Source: Paenibacillus methanolicus (GTDB lineage: Bacteria > Bacillota > Bacilli > Paenibacillales > Paenibacillaceae). Taken from it: a stretch of 64,000 nt of DNA. The number at the start of each line of letters is the position of its first letter. Position 1 is the first letter of the stretch. Below the pieces are notes generated by a model, which did not search any database, had not been told where the DNA came from, and saw nothing but the letters and a program-made list of their open reading frames with translations. The position numbers and the translations under genes were made by a program. Positions 52,592-61,315 of this stretch are shown here, piece by piece. Location: positions 496,001-560,000 of the forward strand of contig NZ_VNHS01000002.1 in assembly GCF_008124765.1 (NCBI RefSeq), written 5' to 3'.

Positions 52592-53689
52592 TCACCTCGA
52601 GTATCGGGAAATGTTGAGCAGAATGCCCAGCGCCGTGAGCAGCAGCGTCAGCGAGGAACCGCCGTAGCTGACGAGCGGCAGCGTTATGCCGGTAACCGGC
52701 ATCATACCTATGACGACGCCGACGTTAATAAAGACTTGCACCGCGATAATCCCGACGATGCCGACGGCAAGCAGGCTGCCGAACGAGTCGGGCGCGGCCA
52801 TGGCCGTGCGCATCCCCCGCCAGACGAGAATCGCGAACAGCAGGATGATCGTCGCCCCGCCGATAAAACCCAATTCCTCGGCCACGATCGCGAAGATGAA
52901 GTCCGTCTGCGGCTCGGGCAAGTAGCTGAACTTCTGACGGCTCATCCCAAGCCCCAATCCGACCAAGCCGCCGGGACCGATTGCATATAAAGATTGGATG
53001 ATCTGGTATCCGGTTCCCAGGGGGTCGGACCAGGGATCCAAGAAGCCGGTTATCCGCTTCATGCGATACGGCGCCGCCAGAATAAGTCCGACAAGGCCTA
53101 CGACGCCAACCATCGCGAGCGATCCCAAATGCCGCGTACGCGCGCCCGACGTGTAGATGACGATGAGCGTCGCCCCGACCATGACAGCGGCGGACCCTAA
53201 GTCCGGCTGCATCATGATCAAGCCGAACGCAAGACCGAGAATGCCGAGCGGCGGCAGCAGTCCTTTCGTAAAACTGGTCACCACCTGCTGTCGTTCGGAC
53301 AGGAGCTTGGCCATGAACAGCACCATTGCGAGCTTCATGAACTCCGACGGCTGAATGCCGAACGAGCTGATGCCCAGCCAGCTTCGCGCTCCGCCGCGCA
53401 CGACGCCGACGCCCGGTATGAGGACGATGACGAGCAGGCCGAAGCATACGAGCAGGCCGAGCTTCGCCCACTTCTTCCACACCCAATAATCGGCGTTCAT
53501 CGTCAGGAACATGGCGCCGATACCGAGAACCGCGAATAGCGACTGCCGCTTGACATAATAGAACCGGTCGCCGAACTCGTGGAAGGCGAGCACCGCGCTC
53601 GCGCTATAGACCATGACCAGTCCAAGCGCGAGAATTAGAAAAATGGAGACGATCATCCAGACGTCCGGTGCGGACCTGGCTTTTGCCAT
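52592..53689 (-). CDS. spoVE: SEDS-family protein SpoVE/FtsW
   Basis: A 365-residue protein with ten hydrophobic segments and SEDS signatures: LVMVYSASAVLA near the start, SSFGIQPSEFMKLAMV, the large external loop with FLDPWSDPLGTGYQIIQSLYAIGPGGLVGLGLG (in parts), and the C-terminal MMPVTGITLPLVSYGGSS. SEDS proteins polymerise lipid II together with a class B PBP. The place between murD and murG and the partner spoVD point to SpoVE, needed for spore cortex, though a vegetative FtsW role is possible. Confidence 0.92.
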   Translation of the reverse strand: MAKARSAPDVWMIVSIFLILALGLVMVYSASAVLAFHEFGDRFYYVKRQSLFAVLGIGAMFLTMNADYWVWKKWAKLGLLVCFGLLVIVLIPGVGVVRGGARSWLGISSFGIQPSEFMKLAMVLFMAKLLSERQQVVTSFTKGLLPPLGILGLAFGLIMMQPDLGSAAVMVGATLIVIYTSGARTRHLGSLAMVGVVGLVGLILAAPYRMKRITGFLDPWSDPLGTGYQIIQSLYAIGPGGLVGLGLGMSRQKFSYLPEPQTDFIFAIVAEELGFIGGATIILLFAILVWRGMRTAMAAPDSFGSLLAVGIVGIIAVQVFINVGVVIGMMPVTGITLPLVSYGGSSLTLLLTALGILLNISRYSR

Positions 53690-53733
53690 AGCGCAAACAC
53701 CTCTGCAAGCGTAAGTAGGGACAAGCCCCCTAC

Positions 53734-55170
53734 TTACAACGTATGCGCCGTTTGTTTAAAAATGCGCCCCCGGATCTCGTAAGATTGAAACATATCCCAG
53801 CTGGCGCAGGCCGGGGAAAGCAGCACGATATCCCCGGGCTGCGCCATGGAGGCGGCCTCGCGCACCGCAAAGCGCAGCGTGGCTTCGGCGTCCTCATCAG
53901 GTTCGACGATTTTGACTGCCGATAAACCCGCGAGCTCCGCGGCTTGCGCGATTTTGCCCCTCGTCTCTCCAAGCGCGACGACGCCCTTCACCTGCGTCTG
54001 CAAATGCGGCACCAACTCCGCATAGTCCGAGCCGCGGTCGAGTCCGCCCGCGATCAGCACGATATTTCCCGGGAAAGAATGCAGGGAGATGATCGTCGCC
54101 GCCGCGTTGGTTGCCTTGGAGTTATTGTAGAACTTCACGCCGTTCTTCTCCGTCACGAATTCGAGCCGGTGCTCGACGCCGCGGAAGCCGCGCAGCGGGG
54201 ATGCCAGCAGATCCGGCTCCGCGCCGGCCGCGATGCACGCCGCGACGGCGGCTACCGCGTTGGCCGCGTTATGCCTGCCCGGAATGCCGAGCTCTTCGAC
54301 ATTGATAATCGTTTGGTCTCCGCCGGTTTGGTCGACATAGCGAATGACTCGCTTCTCGTCGCCAGCCGAATCGGCCAGCTCGGACGGGAACGGCGGATCG
54401 ACGAACACGCCGTAATCCAGACGTTGCGTGACCGAGAACGGAAGCACGCGCGCGCGAAGCGTGCCGCTCGCCATCAATTGCCGGCATACCGGGTCGTCGG
54501 CGTTCAACACCGCCGTGTCCTTGAAGGTCTGGTTCGCGAACAGCTTCGCTTTGGAAGCCACGTAGTCGTCCATGTCGCCGTGGTAGTCCAAATGCGTCTC
54601 GGAGACGTTGAGCAGCACCGCGACGTGCGGGCGGAACGCCTGCGTGCCCTTCAGCTGGAACGAGCTCAGCTCGGCGACGATCCAGTCGTCCGGCCGCGCG
54701 GACAACGCGACCTCGCTAAGCGGCGTCCCGATGTTGCCCGCGACGATCGCGTTCATGTCGCACGCCTCCAGCATGTCGCCGATCCACGTCGTCGTCGTTG
54801 TTTTTCCGTTCGAGCCGGTTATGCCGATCAGCTGCGCGGATGAGAGTAAATAAGCGACCTCCACCTCAGTCACGACGTCAAGCCCGAGGGCGAGCGCCTG
54901 CTTGACGGGCGGCGCGGTGTACGGGATGCCCGGATTTTTCACGACGAGCGCCGTCTCCGCCGTGATCAGGTCGCCCGGATGTCCCCCGCATAGAACAGAA
55001 ACACCCAAAGCGTCCAGCTCGTCCGCTTCGGGGCATAATTGGCGTTCCTTTTGATCGTTGACCGTGACAATTGCGCCTAATTTATGAAAAAGCTTGGCGA
55101 CGCTGACGCCGCTCTTGGCCAAACCCAGCACGACGACGCGCCGGCCTTTGTACGCGGAAGGATGTTCCAT
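53734..55170 (-). CDS. murD: UDP-N-acetylmuramoylalanine-D-glutamate ligase
   Basis: A 478-residue Mur ligase, slightly longer than usual (about 450). The N-terminal Rossmann domain VVVLGLAKSGVSVAKLF binds the UDP part. The ATP P-loop [14 protein letters not shown] lies near 115-128. The carbamoylated-Lys/His region is ETHLDYHGDMDDYVASKAKLF, and the C-terminal domain has NNSKATNAAATI and LLSPACASWDMFQSYEIRG. ATG at 55170 follows GGGGGT; the frame to 55194 is ignored. It is preceded by an inverted-repeat region after mraY. Confidence 0.97.
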   Translation of the reverse strand: MEHPSAYKGRRVVVLGLAKSGVSVAKLFHKLGAIVTVNDQKERQLCPEADELDALGVSVLCGGHPGDLITAETALVVKNPGIPYTAPPVKQALALGLDVVTEVEVAYLLSSAQLIGITGSNGKTTTTTWIGDMLEACDMNAIVAGNIGTPLSEVALSARPDDWIVAELSSFQLKGTQAFRPHVAVLLNVSETHLDYHGDMDDYVASKAKLFANQTFKDTAVLNADDPVCRQLMASGTLRARVLPFSVTQRLDYGVFVDPPFPSELADSAGDEKRVIRYVDQTGGDQTIINVEELGIPGRHNAANAVAAVAACIAAGAEPDLLASPLRGFRGVEHRLEFVTEKNGVKFYNNSKATNAAATIISLHSFPGNIVLIAGGLDRGSDYAELVPHLQTQVKGVVALGETRGKIAQAAELAGLSAVKIVEPDEDAEATLRFAVREAASMAQPGDIVLLSPACASWDMFQSYEIRGRIFKQTAHTL

Positions 55171-55212
55171 GATGTACCCCCAACTCTTCGACATAATTTA
55201 TCTCTGATACGT

Positions 55213-55276
55213 AAAAGCAAAGAGGCCCCGGGACGTAAAGGACAGACTCCTTTACCTATTCACCCGCCGCGCCTCT
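55213..55276 (-). other. Nested hairpin between mraY and murD
   Basis: AGAGGC pairs with GCCTCT (outer) and GTAAAGGA with TCCTTTAC (inner, 55235-55255). On the minus strand TTTGCTTTTA follows, so this may be a weak or conditional terminator within the cluster. Confidence 0.5.
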
Positions 55277-55296
55277 TCGCGAAACAGCTTAACCCC

Positions 55297-56253
55297 TTAT
55301 CTGCCGAGCAAGACGCCGATAAGCGCCAGCACGATGCCGACCGCCCAGAACGTCGTCACGACCCGCCATTCGTTCCAGCCCGAAAGCTCGAAATGATGAT
55401 GGATAGGGCTCATTTTGAAAATCCGCTTGCCGCGCAGCTTGAACGAGCCGACCTGCAGGATGACCGACAGCATCTCGACGACGAACACGCCGCCGATAAT
55501 GACGAGCAGAAACTCGGTTTTGGTCAAAATGGCCACGGCCGCCATGCCGCCCCCGATGCCGAGGGAGCCGGTGTCTCCCATGAACACTTTCGCCGGGTGC
55601 GCGTTAAAGACGAGAAAACCGAGAAGACCGCCGATCATCGCCGCCGAGAACACGGCCGACTCGTGCTCGCTCGCATGCATCGCCAGCAGCGTGAAGGCGC
55701 CGAACGCCACCGCGCCGGTGCCGGCCAGCAATCCGTCGACGCCGTCCGTGAAGTTAACGGCGTTCGTCGTGCCGAACAGCATGATGACGACGAGCACGTA
55801 ATACAGCCAGCCCAGCTCGATCATCGTATCGGTCCCCGGGATCGAGACCGCCGTGCTGTGGTGCATCTGGATCAGCAGGACGCATACGATGATGGCGAAT
55901 ACAAGCTGTCCGATCAGTTTCTGCAGCGCGGTTAGGCCGAGCGAGCGTTTGAACACGATCTTGATATAATCGTCGAGAAAACCGACGAGCCCGAAGCCGA
56001 GCGAAGAGACGAGCAGCACCCAGAACTCCGCGGTTTTGTCGGAAAACTTCAGGAAAGCAAGCAGAACGGCCAGCATGATGATGATGCCGCCCATCGTCGG
56101 CGTCCCTTTCTTCTTCAAGTGGCTCTGGGGACCGTCCGTCCGGATTTGCTGGCCGAACTTCATTCTTCTCAGCAACGGGATGAACAAAGGTCCGAGCAGA
56201 ACCGCAAGCAAGAATGAAGCGCCGATTGACAGTAGAATGACCTTGATGTCCAT
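55297..56253 (-). CDS. mraY: Phospho-MurNAc-pentapeptide transferase
   Basis: A 318-residue, ten-helix membrane enzyme that makes lipid I on undecaprenyl phosphate. Conserved: [13 protein letters not shown], the DD motif in [42 protein letters not shown] and the [13 protein letters not shown] loop. The length is normal. AGAGGTGAGAATCAAGTC precedes the ATG. Confidence 0.98.
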   Translation of the reverse strand: MDIKVILLSIGASFLLAVLLGPLFIPLLRRMKFGQQIRTDGPQSHLKKKGTPTMGGIIIMLAVLLAFLKFSDKTAEFWVLLVSSLGFGLVGFLDDYIKIVFKRSLGLTALQKLIGQLVFAIIVCVLLIQMHHSTAVSIPGTDTMIELGWLYYVLVVIMLFGTTNAVNFTDGVDGLLAGTGAVAFGAFTLLAMHASEHESAVFSAAMIGGLLGFLVFNAHPAKVFMGDTGSLGIGGGMAAVAILTKTEFLLVIIGGVFVVEMLSVILQVGSFKLRGKRIFKMSPIHHHFELSGWNEWRVVTTFWAVGIVLALIGVLLGR

Positions 56254-56270
56254 GACTTGATTCTCACCTC

Positions 56271-57671
56271 TTATCCGCGCTGCAGCGCATGTACGACTAC
56301 TTCCATGCGCATGCCGCGCGACCCTTTCACTAGTACGAGATCTTCCGGCGCAAGCCTATCGAGCAGCCATCCGATCAGTTCGTCCTTCGATTCGAACGCG
56401 CGCACGGCGCCGTCCTGCCCGAGGTTGCGCGAAGCGGCCGCTGCCGTGTGTTTCGATAACGGGCCGAACGTCAGCACCCGGTCGGCCTTGGCCGCCGTGA
56501 CGTAGTCGCCGATGCCGGCATGCAGCGCCTCTTCTTCCGGTCCAAGCTCGAGCATGTCGCCAAGCACGAGCCACTTCCGGCGGTACCCGGACAGTTGGGC
56601 AACCAGATCGATAGCAGCGCGTACCGCCGTCGGGTTCGCATTGTATGCGTCGCTAAGCACAAGCGCGTTGTTATAGGCGCGCACCGGCTCGATTCGCATG
56701 CCCGTTAGCGACAATGCCGCTAAACTGTCCGCAATCCGCTCGGCGGGCACGCCAAGATGAAGGCCGGCGGCGATAGCCGCCAGCGCGTTCGATACGTTGT
56801 GCCGGCCCGGCACCGGGATCGTAATGCCTTGGATGTTCACGCCGTTCTTGCCGGCAACATCGAACGCGGATGTGACGGCTTCCACCTGTACGCCGTCCGC
56901 CCGCCAATCGTTCGTCTGGCCGAGTCCGAACGTCTCCTTCTCGATGGATGCCGGCAAGGACGCCGCTCCCGCGTGAAGCAGCGGCTCGTCGCCGTTGAAC
57001 AGAAGCAAGCCGCCTTCTCGAATGCCCGCCGCGATCTCGAGCTTGGCCTTCGCGATGCCCTCGCGGGATCCTAGCTGAAGCAAGTGGGCGTCCCCGATGT
57101 TCGTAATGATGGCCACGTCCGGCCGGCCGATGCGTGTGAGCAGCTCGATCTCGCCGAATCCGCTCATCCCCATCTCGAGCACCGCTGCTTCCACGTCCTC
57201 GTCCATTGCGAGTACCGTCAGCGGCAAGCCGATATGGTTGTTATAGTTGCCGGCCGTCTTATGTACCCGGAACGTGCTCGCGAGCACGGCCGCGATCATA
57301 TCTTTGGTCGTCGTTTTGCCGTTGCTGCCCGTCACGCCCACGACCCGCACGCTCAACTGCTCGCGGTAGGCGGATGCGAGGCGCTGCAGCGCTCCCAGCG
57401 TATCCTCGACCAGCACGAGCGCCGCATCCTCAAGCTCGGCCGGCACCGGTCTTGCTACCTGCCAGAAAGCGGCACTCGCCCCTGCGGACAGCGCGCCGCG
57501 GACATAATCATGCCCGTCGAAATTCTCGCCGGCAAGCGGCACGAACAACTGCCCTGCGCCGACCTTGCGGGAATCCGTGGTCACGCCGGCGATCTCCTCG
57601 CCTTGGCCGCTCTCATGGCGCAGCGTTCCGCCGCTCATGGCCGCTATATCGGCTAACGTTCGTTTTATCAC
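56271..57671 (-). CDS. murF: UDP-N-acetylmuramoyl-tripeptide-D-Ala-D-Ala ligase
   Basis: A 466-residue Mur ligase: N-terminal substrate domain ([18 protein letters not shown]), P-loop [16 protein letters not shown] (about 110-125), [16 protein letters not shown], the MGMSGFGEI loop and the C-terminal [18 protein letters not shown]. It completes the pentapeptide. It starts with GTG overlapping the murE stop by one base (TAGTG). B. subtilis keeps murF next to ddl instead; here it is in the cluster. Confidence 0.96.
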   Translation of the reverse strand: MIKRTLADIAAMSGGTLRHESGQGEEIAGVTTDSRKVGAGQLFVPLAGENFDGHDYVRGALSAGASAAFWQVARPVPAELEDAALVLVEDTLGALQRLASAYREQLSVRVVGVTGSNGKTTTKDMIAAVLASTFRVHKTAGNYNNHIGLPLTVLAMDEDVEAAVLEMGMSGFGEIELLTRIGRPDVAIITNIGDAHLLQLGSREGIAKAKLEIAAGIREGGLLLFNGDEPLLHAGAASLPASIEKETFGLGQTNDWRADGVQVEAVTSAFDVAGKNGVNIQGITIPVPGRHNVSNALAAIAAGLHLGVPAERIADSLAALSLTGMRIEPVRAYNNALVLSDAYNANPTAVRAAIDLVAQLSGYRRKWLVLGDMLELGPEEEALHAGIGDYVTAAKADRVLTFGPLSKHTAAAASRNLGQDGAVRAFESKDELIGWLLDRLAPEDLVLVKGSRGMRMEVVVHALQRG

Positions 57672-59155
57672 TACGCAAGACTCCTTATCGCTTCTTTGGC
57701 CACTTCCCTATCGTCAAAGTCGTAATTGACGCTGCCGATTGTTTGGTAGGTTTCATGGCCTTTCCCCGCAATCAATACTACATCGTCGGGGCTGGCCATT
57801 TCAACCGCTTTTTGGATCGCCGCGCGGCGGTCTTCGACGAGCTCGTAGCGCTCGGTTGACACGGAATCGGCTTGCAAACCCGCTTCGATATCGGCCAAAA
57901 TCCGCTGAGGATCTTCCGTTCTCGGATTATCCGAAGTGACGAAGGAATAGTCCGCGTAGCGCGCCGAAATCCGGCCCATGATCGGCCGCTTCGTCCGGTC
58001 GCGGTCGCCGCCGCAGCCGAATACGCAAATCACTTTGCCTACGGCGAATTCCTTCACCGCCTTCAGCACGTTCTCCAAGCCGTCCGGCGTATGCGCATAG
58101 TCGACGATGACGGCGAACGGCTGGCCAGCCTGCACCGCTTCGACTCGTCCGGGAACGCCCGGCAGCGCTTCGAGACTGGCTTGGATTTGCGCAAGCTCGA
58201 CGTTCTCGAGCAGCGCGGCCGCGATCGCCGCGAGCGCGTTGTACACGTTGAACTTGCCGGCCATCTTCAGCGTGATATCGATCGACCCTTGGAACGTATC
58301 TACACGAAAGGACGTACCGTGCGCCGTGATGCGGATGTCGGACGCCCGCACGTCGGCAGGCGCGTCGACGCCGTATGTAATGACTTCCGCGGCCGTCATC
58401 TTCGCGAACGTCTCGGATGCCGCGTCGTCGGCATTGAGCACCGCGTACGCGCGTTCGCCTTCTTCCGCGCCGTATTCGTTGCCCAGTCTGCTGAACAACA
58501 GCCCCTTAGCTTGCGCGTAGCGTTCCATCGACTCATGGTAGTCGAGGTGATCCTGGGTCAGGTTCGTGAACACCGCGGTGCGGAATCTGCAGCCCTTGAC
58601 GCGGCCCTGCTCCAGCGCATGGGACGACACTTCCATCGCGCAGTAATCCGTGCCGGCATCCCGCATCTCGGCCAAATAGCGCTGGAGCTCCAGCGCTTCC
58701 GGCGTCGTGCGCGCCATCGGGTGGGATTGTCCGGCGAACCGCCGCTCCACGGTGCCGATGACGCCAGGCGCATGCCCGGCGTCCTGCAGGATCCGTTCGA
58801 TCAAATACGTCGTCGTCGTCTTGCCGTTCGTGCCGGTAATGCCGATCAGCTTGACCGATTGGCTCGGCCGTCCGAAGAACGCGTCGGCCAGCACCGCCAT
58901 CGCAAGCCGCGCGCTCTTCACGATCAATTGCGGCACGGCCAGTTCGAGCCGCCGCTCTACGACGAGCGCCGCCGCTCCCTTCTCCACCGCCTGCGGCGCA
59001 TATAGATGGCCATCCTGCGTGTGGCCGGGCAGACAGATGAAGAGATCGCCCGCCTTCACCGCGCGGGAATCGGTCTGGATGTCCATAATGTCGATATCGA
59101 CGCCGCCGGTCAGCCTTGCCATCCGAAGCAAGCCCGCCAATTGTTCCAATTTCAT
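57671..59155 (-). CDS. murE: UDP-N-acetylmuramoyl-tripeptide synthetase (probably meso-diaminopimelate)
   Basis: A 494-residue Mur ligase: IQTDSRAVKAGDLFICLPG, P-loop IGITGTNGKTTTTYL (about 108-122), and LTQDHLDYHESMERYAQAKGLLF. In the C-terminal domain TSDNPRTEDPQRI carries the DNPR motif, which marks the diaminopimelate-specific enzymes against lysine-specific ones. Wall peptides of Bacilli of this group contain meso-DAP, which agrees. AGGAGGAAACGCAGC precedes the ATG. Confidence 0.96.
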   Translation of the reverse strand: MKLEQLAGLLRMARLTGGVDIDIMDIQTDSRAVKAGDLFICLPGHTQDGHLYAPQAVEKGAAALVVERRLELAVPQLIVKSARLAMAVLADAFFGRPSQSVKLIGITGTNGKTTTTYLIERILQDAGHAPGVIGTVERRFAGQSHPMARTTPEALELQRYLAEMRDAGTDYCAMEVSSHALEQGRVKGCRFRTAVFTNLTQDHLDYHESMERYAQAKGLLFSRLGNEYGAEEGERAYAVLNADDAASETFAKMTAAEVITYGVDAPADVRASDIRITAHGTSFRVDTFQGSIDITLKMAGKFNVYNALAAIAAALLENVELAQIQASLEALPGVPGRVEAVQAGQPFAVIVDYAHTPDGLENVLKAVKEFAVGKVICVFGCGGDRDRTKRPIMGRISARYADYSFVTSDNPRTEDPQRILADIEAGLQADSVSTERYELVEDRRAAIQKAVEMASPDDVVLIAGKGHETYQTIGSVNYDFDDREVAKEAIRSLA

Positions 59156-59290
59156 GCTGCGTTTCCTCCTAAGCTTGGATGAGCCGGGCGCCCGGCGGCC
59201 TTCCTGCGGGAAAGCGGCCGGGCGCCGCGCGGCTGCTCCTGTTCCTTGCTATTGTTCGTTACCATTATACGCTAATTCGGATTCAATCCT

Positions 59291-61219
59291 TTAGTCCCCG
59301 TCTTGTGCCAAATATATCCGGATCGTCGAGCCTTGTTCCACGCGCGTCCCCGCGGCGGGCGCCTGCCGAATGACCGTATTGCCCGTTCCCGCCGAGGCGA
59401 GCGTGAAGTTCATGTTCAAGTCTTCGTAAATCTCGCTGACCGTCTTGCCGACCAGATTCGGCACGGTGACGATCGGCGGCGTCAAATCGCCATACTTGTA
59501 CGTCTTCGGAATTTGCTCCGTACGCGACTTCACGCCCATGTAAGGAAGCACGTCTTCCAAAATGTTGTGCACGATCGGCGCGGCAACCACGCCGCCGAAC
59601 TGGATGCCCTGCGGATTGTCGACCGCGACGTACACCACGATCTCCGGATCGTCCGCCGGCGCGAAACCGACGAACGATACGATGTGCTCGTTCGGCGAAT
59701 AACGGCCGTTCACGACCTTCTGGGCGGTCCCCGTCTTGCCGCCGACGCGATAGCCGTCAAGGAACGCGTTGCGGCCGGAGCCAAGGGCGACGACGCTCTC
59801 GAGCGCTTCGCGCACTTGCGCGCTCGTCTGCTCGGAAATGACTTTGCGTACCGCTTCCGGCTTGACGGTCTCGACCGTCTCGCCCGTCTCGGGATTGATC
59901 CACGCCTTCGCCACATGCGGCTTGTATAGCGTGCCGCCGTTAATCGCCGCCGACACGGCCGTGATCTGCTGGATCGGCGTGACCGAGACGCCCTGACCGA
60001 ACGCGGTCGTTGCCAGCTCCACCGGCCCGACCTGGTTTAATTTGAACATAATACCGTTCTCTTCGCCGCCCAAATCGATGCCGGTTTTCTTGCCGAAGCC
60101 AAAATCCCGAATGTATTGGAATAGCGTGTCCTTGCCTAACCGGTTGCCGAGCTCGACGAACCCCGGGTTGCAAGAATTCTGCACGACTTCCAAGAACGTC
60201 TGGCTGCCGTGCCCGCCCCGCTTCCAGCAGCGAAGCCGCGCGCCGCCGACCATGACCGCGCCCTTGTCGAAGAAAGTCTCCTTCTTCAGGTCGACCTTCC
60301 CCTCCTCGAGCGCCGCCGCGAGCGTAATAATCTTGAAGGTCGAACCGGGCTCGTACGTTTTCCAAATCGGCAAAATCCGGTTATAGACCGATGCGTCCAC
60401 GTCCCGGAACTTGTCGGGCTCGAACGCCGGGCGGCTCGCCATGCCGAGAATTTCGCCGTTGTCCGGATCCATCGCGATCGCGATAATATTGTCGGCCTGC
60501 GTCTTGACCATCGCCTGGTCTAGCTCGCGTTCCATAATTGTCTGGATATGCTTGTCGATGGTCAGCTCCATGTTGAGCCCGTCCTTCGGCTTCTCGTACG
60601 TATCCGAAGAGCCAGGCATCGTCCGCCCCGCCGCGTCCGACAAGAACGCCACGTGGCCGTTCATGCCGGCCAAATATTTGTTGTACTTGGCTTCAACGCC
60701 GGTCAATCCGCCGTCATAGCCGACGATGCCCAAAATGTGAGAGGCCAAATCTTCATACGGATAATGCCGTTTGTTGTCTTCCGCCACGACGATGCCGTCC
60801 AAGTTCATGTTCTTGATTAGCTGCGCCTTCTCCGTCGAGATCTGGCGGCCGCCAGGTTGAATATTGACGATCATCGCCTTCTTCTTGAGCAGCGCGTAGA
60901 CCTTCTCCTGCGTCATGCCGAGCACGCCCGCCAACTTGGCCGCCGTTCCCTTCGCATCCTTGATCTGCACCGGCAGCGCCATAATCGTCGGCGAGCTTAT
61001 ATTGTACGCAAGCCTGACGCCGTTTCGGTCCCAAATTTCGCCGCGCTTGGCGGTGAACGGAATTTCGCGCCGCCACGATTCCTCCGCCTTGGCCGCCAGC
61101 TCCTCGCCTTTCACCAACTGAACGTAGCTTAACCTTGCAATGAGCGCCGAGAAAGCCAATATGGATATGATCAGCGCGACAAACAACCGCCTGCGGACCG
61201 TGACATTCGAAACTTTCAA
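59291..61219 (-). CDS. spoVD: Class B penicillin-binding protein SpoVD
   Basis: A 642-residue transpeptidase with an N-terminal membrane anchor (LFVALIISILAFSALIARL) and a dimerisation/pedestal domain. The transpeptidase motifs are STFK (S293), SCN (in VQNSCNPGF) and KTGTAQ. There is a single C-terminal PASTA domain (about 575-640, VTVPNLVGKTVSEIYEDL). One PASTA domain and the place after pbpB mark it as SpoVD, the cortex PBP working with SpoVE. The TTG start at 61219 follows GGAGGGGAGTTACGG. Confidence 0.95.
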   Translation of the reverse strand: MKVSNVTVRRRLFVALIISILAFSALIARLSYVQLVKGEELAAKAEESWRREIPFTAKRGEIWDRNGVRLAYNISSPTIMALPVQIKDAKGTAAKLAGVLGMTQEKVYALLKKKAMIVNIQPGGRQISTEKAQLIKNMNLDGIVVAEDNKRHYPYEDLASHILGIVGYDGGLTGVEAKYNKYLAGMNGHVAFLSDAAGRTMPGSSDTYEKPKDGLNMELTIDKHIQTIMERELDQAMVKTQADNIIAIAMDPDNGEILGMASRPAFEPDKFRDVDASVYNRILPIWKTYEPGSTFKIITLAAALEEGKVDLKKETFFDKGAVMVGGARLRCWKRGGHGSQTFLEVVQNSCNPGFVELGNRLGKDTLFQYIRDFGFGKKTGIDLGGEENGIMFKLNQVGPVELATTAFGQGVSVTPIQQITAVSAAINGGTLYKPHVAKAWINPETGETVETVKPEAVRKVISEQTSAQVREALESVVALGSGRNAFLDGYRVGGKTGTAQKVVNGRYSPNEHIVSFVGFAPADDPEIVVYVAVDNPQGIQFGGVVAAPIVHNILEDVLPYMGVKSRTEQIPKTYKYGDLTPPIVTVPNLVGKTVSEIYEDLNMNFTLASAGTGNTVIRQAPAAGTRVEQGSTIRIYLAQDGD

Positions 61220-61315
61220 CCGTAACTCCCCTCCGATCGGCTGTACAAAATCAGGCAGCAGTCAATGCTTATCCTAATCCAAGCCTATTCGGAGCGTGTG
61301 ACGGTTAGAACAAGC

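Noticed and set aside
59186-59240. Terminator between spoVD and murE
   Set aside because: A very GC-rich hairpin is present but no U tract follows on the minus strand; it may only be a structured leader.
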